A stretch of DNA of 32,156 nt. Source: JAAZBG01 sp964390065 (GTDB lineage Bacteria; Fibrobacterota; Chitinivibrionia; Chitinivibrionales; Chitinispirillaceae). The position numbers were made by a program, and so were the translations under genes. Each line of letters opens with the position of its first letter. Positions within the stretch are counted from its first letter, which is position 1. A model generated the notes under the pieces. That model was not told where the DNA came from. It made no database searches and saw nothing but the letters and a program-made list of their open reading frames with translations. The stretch is taken from assembly GCA_964390065.1 (NCBI GenBank), contig CAYMGX010000043.1, positions 1-32,156 on the forward strand. Reading direction: 5' to 3'. This document shows positions 7,989 through 16,404 of this stretch, piece by piece.

Positions 7989-9674
7989 ATGAAAAGGATC
8001 TTTAAGAATGATCTGGTGATTGTCCTTGCCGGTGAAGCCGGACAGGGTATACAATCTATCGAAAGTACTATTACACTGCTTTTAAAGCGAAATGGTTACA
8101 ATGTATTCTCAGCATCGGAATTTATGTCAAGAGTCAGGGGCGGTTCAAACTCAACTGAATTGCGTATTGCATCCAAAGCTGTAGCATCATACTGCGAGCG
8201 TATCGATATACTTATCCCCCTTCATAATGGCTCTATTAAACATCTTAAAAAAAGAATTACCCCGGATACAATTGTGATCGGCGATGCATCAAAAATTGAA
8301 TATGATGGTATACGTGATATTCAGTTTAACAAGATAGCACTTGAAGCTGGAAATGTCCTCTATGCAAATACCGTTGCGGCTGGTGTTATCTGCGGGTTGC
8401 TCAACCTGGACCAAAAAGTGTGCGAATCGTTTATTTATCAGCAATTCGCATCCAAAAGTCAGGAGATCGGTGAAAGAAATGCAGACGCACTACGGCGCGG
8501 CTATAGTGCAGGAAGTCAATTTACCGATATAGAGATTGTTATAGAAGACAATGAATCTGTTAAAAATGATATCCTGCTTTCCGGTGCAGAATCGGTAGCT
8601 CTGGGTGCATTGGCAGGTGGTTGTAACTATGTTTGCGGGTATCCCATGTCCCCATCAACCAGTGTGCTTGAGAAAATGGCATTCTATTCAGGTAAATTTG
8701 ACATTATCGTAGAACAGGTTGAGGATGAAGTCGGTGTTGTCAATATGGCACTGGGGGCCTGGTATGCAGGTGCACGGGCATTTGTAACTACGTCGGGCGG
8801 TGGCTTTGCACTGATGTGTGAGGGGATTAGTCTATGCGGAATGATTGAATCTCCGCTCGTTATTCACCTTGCACAACGTCCGGGACCTGCAACAGGACTT
8901 CCAACACGCACCGAGCAGGGTGATCTGAATCTTGCATTGTATGCAGGTCATGGTGATTTCCCAAGAATTATTCTTGCACCTGGAACTCTTGATGATGGAT
9001 ACATGTTGACAAAAGCAGCATTCGATTTATCTGACAAATATCAGGTACCGGTTTTCATCCTTACTGATCAGTACTTTGTTGATAGCAGATATAACACTGC
9101 ACCATTTACTGTTACTAACCTTCCTGAAAATCATATTGTGGAAACTGATGATGCATATAAGCGATTTGCACTTACAAAGTCTGGTATTTCACCGCGGGGT
9201 ATTCCGGGGTATGGAAGCGGGATGGTTTGTGCCGACAGTGATGAACATGATGAGAGCGGACATATTACGGAAGATCTTGAATTGCGGGTAAAAATGGTCG
9301 ATAAACGTATGAGAAAAGAGGTTGCAATCCATGATGCCGTAATAGAGCCGGAATTCTTTGGTAATGCATCCTGTTCAACGCTTGTGATCTGCTGGGGATC
9401 AACATTCCATATGGTCAATGATGCAGTCAGGTCGCTTGACAATGATGATATCGGTGTGCTTCATTATTCATGGATCTATCCGTTACCGAAATGTACATCA
9501 TCATACCTTGGAAATGCATCGAAAGTTATTGTGGTTGAAAATAATGGTTCGGCGCAGTTTGCTAAATTGATACAAAGGGAAACGGGCTACGTTGTTACCA
9601 ACAATATTTTAAAATATGATGGACTACCCTTTACAGTTGAAGAACTCGCACAAAAAATCAGGAGTATGATATAA
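7989..9674 (+). CDS. 2-oxoacid:acceptor (ferredoxin) oxidoreductase, fused gamma-alpha subunit
   Basis: This large subunit of a thiamine-dependent 2-oxoacid oxidoreductase oxidatively decarboxylates a 2-oxoacid to acyl-CoA and reduces ferredoxin or a similar carrier. The N-terminal gamma domain (about 8-180) has GEAGQGI at 15-21 and SRVRGGSNSTELRI at 47-60. The alpha domain (about 195-540) has CGYPMSPSTSVLEKM and an acidic EQVEDEVG segment. The layout matches KorA-type proteins (about 550-600 aa). GGAGAAATCC precedes the ATG. Its stop overlaps the beta-subunit start by one base (TAATG). 2-Oxoglutarate is the default substrate for KorA/KorB, but the sequence does not prove it. It could instead supply a branched or aryl acyl-CoA. 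Whether it belongs with the upstream NRPS operon is open. Confidence 0.85.
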   Translation: MKRIFKNDLVIVLAGEAGQGIQSIESTITLLLKRNGYNVFSASEFMSRVRGGSNSTELRIASKAVASYCERIDILIPLHNGSIKHLKKRITPDTIVIGDASKIEYDGIRDIQFNKIALEAGNVLYANTVAAGVICGLLNLDQKVCESFIYQQFASKSQEIGERNADALRRGYSAGSQFTDIEIVIEDNESVKNDILLSGAESVALGALAGGCNYVCGYPMSPSTSVLEKMAFYSGKFDIIVEQVEDEVGVVNMALGAWYAGARAFVTTSGGGFALMCEGISLCGMIESPLVIHLAQRPGPATGLPTRTEQGDLNLALYAGHGDFPRIILAPGTLDDGYMLTKAAFDLSDKYQVPVFILTDQYFVDSRYNTAPFTVTNLPENHIVETDDAYKRFALTKSGISPRGIPGYGSGMVCADSDEHDESGHITEDLELRVKMVDKRMRKEVAIHDAVIEPEFFGNASCSTLVICWGSTFHMVNDAVRSLDNDDIGVLHYSWIYPLPKCTSSYLGNASKVIVVENNGSAQFAKLIQRETGYVVTNNILKYDGLPFTVEELAQKIRSMI

Positions 9675-10546
9675 TGGAACATACAGTTGAAAATAAATTC
9701 GATTTTAAAGAGCCAATTGATATTGCCTGGTGTCCCGGATGCGGTGATTACTCTATACGTAAAGCGCTGCTCGGAGCATTGCATGAACTTGACCTTCCAA
9801 GGGAAAAAGTGGTGCTTGTTTCCGGTATCGGTCAGGCGGCAAAGATGCCTCAGTATGTGAATACAAGTTTTTTCAATGGACTTCACGGTAGGGGGCTTCC
9901 TCCTGCAACTGCTATCAAGGCATGTAATCCGGAACTGACAGTCATCGCTGTTGGTGGTGATGGCGATATGTACGGTGAAGGCGGAAACCACTTTCTTCAT
10001 GCAACACGCCGCAATCCGGATATGACTCTTTTTGTTCATGAGAATATGGTATATGGATTAACAAAAGGGCAGGCAGCACCTACGACCCGTATCGGTATGA
10101 CTACTCCGGTTCAGGTGAAAGGGGTTTTTGAAAAGCCGATTAATCCGATTGCGCTTGCAATTTCACTTGATGTCACCTTTGTGGCACGGGTATTCTGTGG
10201 TGATATGATACAAACAAAAGAAATAATGAAACAGGCTATTTGTCACAAGGGATTTGCACTTGTGGATATTTTCCAGCCATGTGTATCATTCAATAAAATT
10301 AATACATTCAAATGGTTTAAGGATAACACCTGTTCGCTCCCTGCAGATTATGATCCATCAGACCGGACGGCAGCGTTTAAAAAAGCTCTTGAGGAAGAAC
10401 CATTTCCTCTTGGGATTATCTATAAAAGTAATCACCGCAAAACGTTTGAGGAAAATCTGGATATTTACAGTGATGACAAAAGGCCTGTTTACAAAAGAAA
10501 ATTTGATCCAGAGTTGATCCGTAAGGAAATCAATGCAAAAGTTTAG
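9674..10546 (+). CDS. 2-oxoacid:acceptor oxidoreductase, beta (TPP-binding) subunit
   Basis: This 290-aa partner of the preceding subunit carries the thiamine pyrophosphate site: GDGDMYGEGGNH at 95-106, followed by HENMVYGLTKGQ at 122-133. The first two predicted iron-sulfur Cys are in WCPGCGD (Cys20, Cys23), and another Cys lies in FQPCVSF near residue 207. The position that in many KorB proteins reads GIGC is here GIGQAAKMPQY (51-61), so one usual cluster ligand is Gln. I recall a KorB-like subgroup, with FNGLHGR and YGLTKGQ, that shares this feature. The one-base overlap with the alpha gene implies translational coupling and 1:1 production. The substrate is not determined. Confidence 0.85.
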   Translation: MEHTVENKFDFKEPIDIAWCPGCGDYSIRKALLGALHELDLPREKVVLVSGIGQAAKMPQYVNTSFFNGLHGRGLPPATAIKACNPELTVIAVGGDGDMYGEGGNHFLHATRRNPDMTLFVHENMVYGLTKGQAAPTTRIGMTTPVQVKGVFEKPINPIALAISLDVTFVARVFCGDMIQTKEIMKQAICHKGFALVDIFQPCVSFNKINTFKWFKDNTCSLPADYDPSDRTAAFKKALEEEPFPLGIIYKSNHRKTFEENLDIYSDDKRPVYKRKFDPELIRKEINAKV

Positions 10547-10800
10547 ACGCAAATGGACTATTTGTACAAAAAATGCCCCCGCTGGAAGCGTCCTCCCTTA
10601 TTTAGGGGCTGATCATATGACATACTTGACTCCGTCTTATTAGTGGGGAAAATTGAGTAGAATGTATTTTATGATCACTATTCAAATGTTTTGGAGATAG
10701 TTTGCACTATCCAATCCTGTATGGTTTGCAGGTTATTACAAAAATGGGCTGTAGGCCCTTTAATTATTGTAGGAAAAATGTGCCACAAAATCCCTTCATT

Positions 10801-10838
10801 CCCTGAAGGGGAATCATTATAATGTTTCCCCTCCAGGG
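10801..10838. repeat. Imperfect 13-bp inverted repeat
   Basis: Arms 10801-10813 (CCCTGAAGGGGAA) and 10826-10838 (TTCCCCTCCAGGG) pair at 12 of 13 positions around a 12-base AT-rich loop. The symmetry extends outward with a one-base bulge through CATT/AATG to about 10797 and 10843. There is no T-run on either side, so it is not a standard terminator. It may be a dispersed palindrome or a binding site. Confidence 0.6.
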
Positions 10839-10872
10839 AAATGGGTATGAACTATAAATTTTTTATTACAAT

Positions 10873-10897
10873 AATTAATGCTCTACAAGCATTAATT
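10873..10897 (-). terminator. Perfect 9-bp hairpin, possible terminator of the reverse-strand small gene
   Basis: AATTAATGC (10873-10881) and GCATTAATT (10889-10897) form a perfect stem around a 7-base loop. Read on the minus strand it lies about 60 bases beyond the stop of the small gene at 10959-11252, and is followed by ATTGTAATAAAAAATTT. The stem is AT-rich and therefore weak, so the terminator role is tentative. Confidence 0.35.
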
Positions 10898-10958
10898 GAT
10901 TACAATAGCATCATATCCAAATACTGATTCCAATACCGGAGTTATGTATGGGTAAAGA

Positions 10959-11252
10959 TCAGCCCCCGCCGGAGGTTCTGTAATAGTTTTTCGCGTAAAT
11001 TTCCTTTGCATATTGTTTACTATTTGGGAATTCTTTATCGGTAAACAGCTTGAACGTATGAAACTGCACCTTGTCATTAAGAATATCATCAGGCGCCCAC
11101 GACGCTTCCCGGATCGAATCACAATAGGTATAAAGCATCCGCTGCAAAACCTTGACATTAGCGGTCAGCGTCGGGCTCTTATGTTTATGAACCCCTTCAA
11201 GCATCATTTCAATACTCTTGACAGCGATATATATGTGTGTGTTGTGTTTCAT
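10959..11252 (-). pseudogene. Short reverse-strand ORF resembling the N-terminus of a zinc-dependent phospholipase C-like protein, probably truncated
   Basis: I chose the ATG at 11252 because AAAGGAGAAGACC sits directly before it, a strong ribosome binding site, giving 97 aa. An upstream in-frame ATG at 11297 has no such site. The text looks protein-like: HIYIAVKSIEMMLEGV near the start, then YCDSIREASWAPDDILND and HTFKLF in the middle. The His, the Asp-rich APDDI and the later His resemble, from memory, bacterial proteins with a zinc-dependent phospholipase C/S1-P1-nuclease-like domain, which are normally much longer. The frame ends abruptly in SGGG. Another frame stays open to about 10892 but shows no recognisable continuation. 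A decayed or truncated gene is the simplest reading; a genuine small protein is possible. Confidence 0.4.
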
Positions 11253-11588
11253 GGTCTTCTCCTTTTGTTCATTTTCATGCTCCCCCTCAACATTCATGGA
11301 GAGGGAACCGGGTGGTGAGGCTTTTCAGTAAAATGCTCAACCACGGAAAAAAAGAAGTATAAATGCTTGTAACAGCTGTAGCTCAATCTGTAGTCGTGAA
11401 ATGATTTATACATATTATACTTCTCTTTTTTTACTTTCGAAAAGGGAGGTATGTAATAATCTTAATTCTATTAACATGGACCACACCCCGGCTGGCAGGG
11501 GTGTGGTTACATTGATGGCAGAATATATTTTCCCAATGCAATGTTCAGACCGTTTTAAAACTTCATTTCCATCATAACTGGAGTTCAT
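11253..11588. other. Intergenic stretch with two inverted repeats
   Basis: These 336 bases lie between the divergent small gene and the OsmC gene. They hold the ribosome binding site of the minus-strand gene (about 11254-11266). They also hold a spaced AT-rich inverted repeat (A-run plus GAAGTATAA at 11347-11362, and TTATACTTC plus T-run at 11415-11432) and a GC-rich hairpin at 11480-11507. GGAG at 11580-11583 serves the OsmC gene. A GTAGCTCAATCTGTAG-like string near 11377 recalls a tRNA D-arm, but no other tRNA element is present. Confidence 0.4.
11480..11507. repeat. Perfect 10-bp GC-rich hairpin upstream of the OsmC gene
   Basis: ACCACACCCC (11480-11489) pairs perfectly with GGGGTGTGGT (11498-11507) around an 8-base loop. 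There is no T-run after it on either strand. It sits 81 bases before the OsmC start and could be a leader structure, a terminator remnant or a regulator site. Confidence 0.55.
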
Positions 11589-12032
11589 ATGTCAACTGAC
11601 AGTAAAAAAACAGAAGAGTTACAGGCATCACTTACACTACTGAATGATCGTCTGCATTTCAACGGAGCCGTTGAGAATAACGATCCAGTTTCTATCGATT
11701 ATGTACCTCCGTTTGGTGACAATCTGGGATATACATCACTTGAGCTGCTGCTCCTGAGCCTTGGTTCATGCATGGGATCATCAGTACTGTTACTGCTTAG
11801 GAGAATGAAAAAGGATATCAATGGCTTCTCAATGAATCTGAAGGGCATCCGTAGAAAAGAACATCCTACCGGATTCAAAACTATATTTATCGAGATGGTA
11901 ATTACTTCTGCTAATGTTACCGATGATGATGTTGCGAAAGTGCTGAAACTCTCTGAAGATACCTATTGCCCGGTCTGGACAATGATTAAAGGTAATGTCG
12001 TGGTCGAGGTAACAAGCATTATTAAGCAATAA
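11589..12032 (+). CDS. OsmC family protein
   Basis: This 147-aa protein is the standard length for the OsmC/Ohr fold, thiol-dependent enzymes that reduce organic and lipid hydroperoxides. The two conserved Cys of the family are both visible: LSLGSCMGSS (Cys61) and EDTYCPVW (Cys125). The YTSLELLLLSLGSCMG segment is the usual central helix. It most resembles the YhfA/OsmC-like branch rather than Ohr, but I could not separate the branches firmly. TGGAG sits 6 bases before the ATG. It appears to be a single-gene unit. A role in redox defence is inferred from the family. Confidence 0.85.
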   Translation: MSTDSKKTEELQASLTLLNDRLHFNGAVENNDPVSIDYVPPFGDNLGYTSLELLLLSLGSCMGSSVLLLLRRMKKDINGFSMNLKGIRRKEHPTGFKTIFIEMVITSANVTDDDVAKVLKLSEDTYCPVWTMIKGNVVVEVTSIIKQ

Positions 12033-12430
12033 TGAATAATCCCTTAACAATCAGGGTAACAAAATACTATTTCATCATTCTTTATGCTTCATAAGTAAAG
12101 CAAACCGGGATTGAATGCAAGAGGATTGACATTTGATAACAACGTTTGTTTTTATAGCCATTACTTATTGAATGCATGACACCATAAGTATTGCAATTCC
12201 TATTGCGGCTTTGTATGCATTTGACATCACGCAAAAATACCTTACCAAAAAAATATCCTGATGAGCCGTAATGATCTATACCCACTATTCTTCCGCTCTC
12301 ATGATACTTTTTTTACCTTTTCATCCAACTAAATACTAATTTATAGATAAATCTTGTACTTATCAGTAAACAAGTATCAACCAGTCAGTCAACAATTGCA
12401 GTCTCACCATCATCAACTACAGGTATTTTT
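12033..12430. other. Intergenic stretch, no gene seen
   Basis: About 400 AT-rich bases lie between the OsmC gene and the large surface protein. Short reverse-strand open frames here show no protein-like features. The promoter of the surface-protein gene should lie here, but no clear -35/-10 pair or terminator was identified. AGG 7 bases before ATG 12431 is a weak ribosome binding site. Confidence 0.35.
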
Positions 12431-15400
12431 ATGCACTTTACAGTACTATTGTGTTCTCTTGTTAGAAGAATGCATCGAATCGGAATTTTGTTTATAGCTA
12501 TCACATTATCGTTTTTTCTTATTCTGCGATGTTCTCTACCGCCAACACCGTACACCGCCGAAAACACACAGGTTAAACTAATGTTAAAGTCATCAAAGAA
12601 TAGAGTAAGTGATACCTACATTGAGGATTCCATCAATACAATTGTAAATATAGGTGCTGTTGTCAATTTTCCCGAATTTGTTGATTCAATCAGGATTACC
12701 ATTAAGAATGAGCTAAGCATACCTGTTATTGAGAAAAAATTACTGGTAAACACAGGATCCCATTCCGATACTGTATGGTTCCAGCATTTCTTCGCAACGT
12801 CATCAAAATATTCGGTTGCATGTCTTGGATACATTGCAAACGGAAGCACCCGCCCCTCTGATGGAACTATTCAGATCTATGGATCAACAATTGTAAATCA
12901 CAAACCTGTTATTACCGTTGCCGGACTTACCGCGATTCAATCCGGTGAGACCTGTAACCTGACTGTGACCGCTGCAGATGTTGACAATAATCTCACGGGT
13001 ACAGTAACGATGATCAAAAAACCATCTGCATCGCAATTAAACGGTACGGCTTTTACCTGGAAAACAGCCGCAATGTATTCCGGAATTGACACTGTACAAT
13101 TTGTGGTTACCGACAATGGTACTCCACCGCTATCTGATACTGCAACAATCCTGATCTCAGTCCGTCAGGCAACCGCAATTGAAGACAGACTTGTGGTTTC
13201 CAGGAACTTGGCAGATTCAGTTTTCTTTACCTGGAAGGCAGTTGACAGGGCGATTCAATACTATATCTACAAAACCGATAATGTTACCGGAACCTTTGTC
13301 CTTACAGATTCTGTAACAACAGCATCCTACAGTGACACAATTCTTGAGAAGACACAAGGCTATATTGTCAGGGCAATCAACGGACAGCAGGTTATCTGGG
13401 TATCTGACACCCTTATGACATCAACGACAATCGCCTCCGATACAACACCACCTGTTATTTCGTTTCCACCGCAAATATCTGACACAATGACCATAACCAC
13501 ATCATTTTTTGCTACGACATTTACCTGTAAAGATTCCAGCGGGATCAGATCGGTCAGGTGTAGTGTCGATTCACAACCTGTTCCGGTTACCCGTTTGTCA
13601 GATACGTTTTTTTTATGCAGTGTCAGCAATCTTGAGTCTGGGAAAACCTACACAATACAGTTTACTGCTTGTGATAAATCCTTTGGATCACTCTGCCGGG
13701 ATACAACACTCCACATAAAAACAGCATTTACTACTATAGATACCATCAAACCGACCATTGAACGCATACTGCCGCAGGTTGACAGTTTAAAAATTGGACA
13801 GAACAGTTATACCGCTCTGTTCAAATGCAGAGACAACATGGGAATAAATGCGGTTGTCTGTACACTTGGTGTCAGTATCATTCCTGCAGCAAAGATTGCA
13901 GATACTGTATATTCTGCAACGATAAGCGGGCTCGCCGCGGGTGTAAACACTATCAGGGTTTCAGCCACCGATTCAAGCGGCAACGCAGCATCACTGGTTT
14001 TTTCTCTCATTTACGATCTGTCAATTGATGATAAAACACCCCCATCACTGGAATGCAGGTTGCCTCAGGGTAGTTTCGAACGTGTTGCAAGGGACAGTGT
14101 ACTTCTGGAAGTTTTCAGCATAGATCCATCAGGAGTCAAGTCTGTTACCGGATATCTTGGAGCAGCGCCGTTTATATTTACAAAATCAGCGACGAACGAT
14201 TCTATATACCGGGCGGAAATAACCGGGTTAACTGCCGGCGTAATAAACACTATCAAGGTCATCACAATTGACAATTCTATTAACGCCAACAAAGATTCTA
14301 TTTCTGTAAATATCAAGTATGACACCGATTCAAAGAAACCGTCACTACAGCGCATTCTTCCCGTATCCGACAGCAGCACTGTCAACGCATCATCATTAAC
14401 GGTCAGCGCAAAGGCATTTGATGAATCCGGGGTTGCATCGGTTGTTTTTGTACTCAATGACACCCCAGCGTCACTTGTAAAAGGTACCCTGGCACCGGCA
14501 GATTCCACATGGACTGCAGCGATCGGTGGTCTTGTTATGAACCAGCTCAATAAAGTTACCATTATAGCAACCGATGCATCACTGGCTGCGAATACAGACA
14601 CTCTGTCGTTCAGGATCACCTTCGATCCCACCATTGAGGACATTACCGGTCCGACAATTATTCAGATTGGTGGTCCTGCAAGCGACTCGACTGTTACATC
14701 ACCGGTTGTAACCATCGTTGATTCCATTGTTGACCCAAGCGGCATCAGCAGTGTCATCTACACGATTAATGGTGATGCACCACAGATAATGCCTGTAGTT
14801 GCCGGTATGTCCGGTCACTACAGTTTTACCGATACGTTAACAAAAGAAAATGCAAACACAATTATCGTTACAGCTGTTGACAATGCATCAAAAAAGACAT
14901 TAAGTACACAGACAATAACGCTTAACTATGTAGTTCCACCCCAAATTACACTACAACCGAAATCGCAGTCAGTATGTACTACGCAGGCAGTGTTTTCGCT
15001 AACTGCAACAGGTACCGGCCCGCTTGTGTATCAATGGCGTAAAGGAACAACTTCCTTTATTCCGATCAACGGTGCTATTAATCCTGTATGTACACTGAGG
15101 TCACTGATATCAGCTGATAGTGGAACAGTGCTGTCATGTGTCGTTTCAAACAGTGCAGGTACTGTTGCAAGCGTACTGTGCACATTGACTGTTAATACAC
15201 CATCAAAAATACTTCGTTCTGAAGCGACACCATCAAGCATTTGCAATGATTCATCAGTGCTGAGCGTTACATCGGGGACACTTGGTACAGGTGCTGCATG
15301 GAAGTGGTATTCGAGTAAAAGCGGCACGCCTCTTACAATAACAAAAGTACACCCGGCAGTCAGCTCGTGGTATTATGTTCGCGGTGAAGGTGCCTGTGGC

Positions 15401-16237
15401 TATACTGCATGGGACTCCGTTCTTGTTACGGTAAATACTATATCATTGAAGCCAATTATCATAGCAACAGATACGATAGTTTGTTCGGGATCTGCAACGA
15501 CACTTACTGCAACTGGTGCTGTGGGATCGGGAATCTGGAAATGGTACGCAAACAAAACCGAATCCGGACTTATACCCACCGATACATACACATTGACTGT
15601 ATCACCAACAACGACAACAACTTATTATGCCCGTGGCGTAGGTCCTTGTGGAATATCTGACTGGGATTCCATTACGATTACTGTTAAAACCAGACCGGTG
15701 ATAGAAACACAGCCAACCTCTGCCGGTGGATGTCTGAATGGTAAGGTGATTTTTTCAATAAAAGCCGGGATAGGAGCAGAATCTGCTACCTACCAGTGGC
15801 GCAAAGGAACTACGGATCTCCCAGGGTTGGTACATCCGTCATGCACCCTGGCTGTAATATCCACCAATATCGGTGCATCATTCTCATGCGTTGTAACCAA
15901 TAGCTGTGGCAGTACAACCTCAAACAGTGCCACCCTTACATCATATACTGAGAGTGTTGATCCAACCTCAATTAATGACTCTATTGAGCGCCACTTGGAT
16001 TCGAAGGCTATTCCAGTGATGACAATTCACCACCTTAAAGTTGTTGGTGGAAAACTTGGAACCAATGCCCAATGGGTATGGTACTGTCCTGATTTGGGTA
16101 AAGGACCTGTTGGTTCTGGTCCGTATATTGCAGTACCTATTAGCGGATCAAATATCATACCAGGAGGACGCGGTTATACTGTACGCGCAGAAGGTCCTTG
16201 TAACACAACAGCTTCTGCGAGTACAACGATTTATTAA
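12431..16237 (+). CDS. Large modular surface lipoprotein with cadherin-like, Fn3-like and Ig-like repeats
   Basis: This 1268-aa exported protein has an N-terminal hydrophobic segment ending in FFLILRC (Cys34), which suggests a lipoprotein signal. A second in-frame ATG (residue 14) could be the true start. Domains follow in order: a cadherin/Ig-like module (about 157-245); a fibronectin III-like module (about 250-330); five related repeats of about 95-100 residues (about 339-430, 438-530, 536-631, 636-732, 739-834), each opening PxI/PSL and carrying a D-SGV/I-SV segment and a TATD-like end; an Ig-like domain (about 836-922) with QPKSQSVC, YQWRKGTT and LSCVVSNSAG; two WKWY modules (about 923-1085); and another Ig-like domain (about 1088-1172) with YQWRKGTT and FSCVVTNSCG. 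A final WVWY module ends the protein. No catalytic domain was recognised. Adhesion or a scaffold role on the cell surface is likely. A rho-independent terminator follows. Confidence 0.8.
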   Translation: MHFTVLLCSLVRRMHRIGILFIAITLSFFLILRCSLPPTPYTAENTQVKLMLKSSKNRVSDTYIEDSINTIVNIGAVVNFPEFVDSIRITIKNELSIPVIEKKLLVNTGSHSDTVWFQHFFATSSKYSVACLGYIANGSTRPSDGTIQIYGSTIVNHKPVITVAGLTAIQSGETCNLTVTAADVDNNLTGTVTMIKKPSASQLNGTAFTWKTAAMYSGIDTVQFVVTDNGTPPLSDTATILISVRQATAIEDRLVVSRNLADSVFFTWKAVDRAIQYYIYKTDNVTGTFVLTDSVTTASYSDTILEKTQGYIVRAINGQQVIWVSDTLMTSTTIASDTTPPVISFPPQISDTMTITTSFFATTFTCKDSSGIRSVRCSVDSQPVPVTRLSDTFFLCSVSNLESGKTYTIQFTACDKSFGSLCRDTTLHIKTAFTTIDTIKPTIERILPQVDSLKIGQNSYTALFKCRDNMGINAVVCTLGVSIIPAAKIADTVYSATISGLAAGVNTIRVSATDSSGNAASLVFSLIYDLSIDDKTPPSLECRLPQGSFERVARDSVLLEVFSIDPSGVKSVTGYLGAAPFIFTKSATNDSIYRAEITGLTAGVINTIKVITIDNSINANKDSISVNIKYDTDSKKPSLQRILPVSDSSTVNASSLTVSAKAFDESGVASVVFVLNDTPASLVKGTLAPADSTWTAAIGGLVMNQLNKVTIIATDASLAANTDTLSFRITFDPTIEDITGPTIIQIGGPASDSTVTSPVVTIVDSIVDPSGISSVIYTINGDAPQIMPVVAGMSGHYSFTDTLTKENANTIIVTAVDNASKKTLSTQTITLNYVVPPQITLQPKSQSVCTTQAVFSLTATGTGPLVYQWRKGTTSFIPINGAINPVCTLRSLISADSGTVLSCVVSNSAGTVASVLCTLTVNTPSKILRSEATPSSICNDSSVLSVTSGTLGTGAAWKWYSSKSGTPLTITKVHPAVSSWYYVRGEGACGYTAWDSVLVTVNTISLKPIIIATDTIVCSGSATTLTATGAVGSGIWKWYANKTESGLIPTDTYTLTVSPTTTTTYYARGVGPCGISDWDSITITVKTRPVIETQPTSAGGCLNGKVIFSIKAGIGAESATYQWRKGTTDLPGLVHPSCTLAVISTNIGASFSCVVTNSCGSTTSNSATLTSYTESVDPTSINDSIERHLDSKAIPVMTIHHLKVVGGKLGTNAQWVWYCPDLGKGPVGSGPYIAVPISGSNIIPGGRGYTVRAEGPCNTTASASTTIY

Positions 16238-16357
16238 TTGACCTCTATGGCAGTGAAGCAATCAATTGAATGCAGGTCGTTATGCTAACCCGGCATTACA
16301 AAGGTTAAATGCGACCTGTCAATACAATAGCAATTCAGACTTTTACATAATAGATTT

Positions 16358-16400
16358 GCAGGGGTAAAAAGCCCTTGCTGATTTTTCCTGTTTTTCGTTT
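16358..16400 (+). terminator. Rho-independent terminator of the surface-protein gene
   Basis: GCAGGGG (16358-16364) pairs with CCCTTGC (16372-16378), including one G-T wobble, around a 7-base loop. It is followed by a T-rich tract (TGATTTTTCCTGTTTTT). It lies 120 bases after the plus-strand stop codon and just before the stop of the convergent minus-strand gene. Confidence 0.7.
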
Positions 16401-16404
16401 TGAT

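Larger units (their letters stand above)
10547..10958. other. Gene-poor stretch with inverted repeats downstream of the oxidoreductase
   Basis: I see no gene in these 412 bases. Two inverted repeats stand out and are listed separately (10801-10838 and 10873-10897). No hairpin with a T-run was found directly behind the beta-subunit stop codon, so the terminator of that operon is unassigned. Confidence 0.4.

Noticed and set aside
10892..11158. Second reverse-strand frame overlapping the small truncated gene, considered as its frameshifted continuation
   Set aside because: The part beyond 10959 (about 22 residues) has no recognisable similarity to the putative family, so a frameshift could not be supported.
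11370..11410. String resembling a tRNA D-arm (GTAGCTCAATCTGTAG)
   Set aside because: No T-arm (GGTTCRANNCC), anticodon stem or acceptor pairing could be placed around it.
12033..12430. Possible small genes or RNA in the gap before the surface-protein gene
   Set aside because: No stem, promoter or protein-like frame stood out on either strand.
14065..14643. 192-codon reverse-strand open frame inside the surface-protein gene
   Set aside because: Ser/Val/Thr-rich text is the mirror of the repeat-rich sense frame; no independent support.
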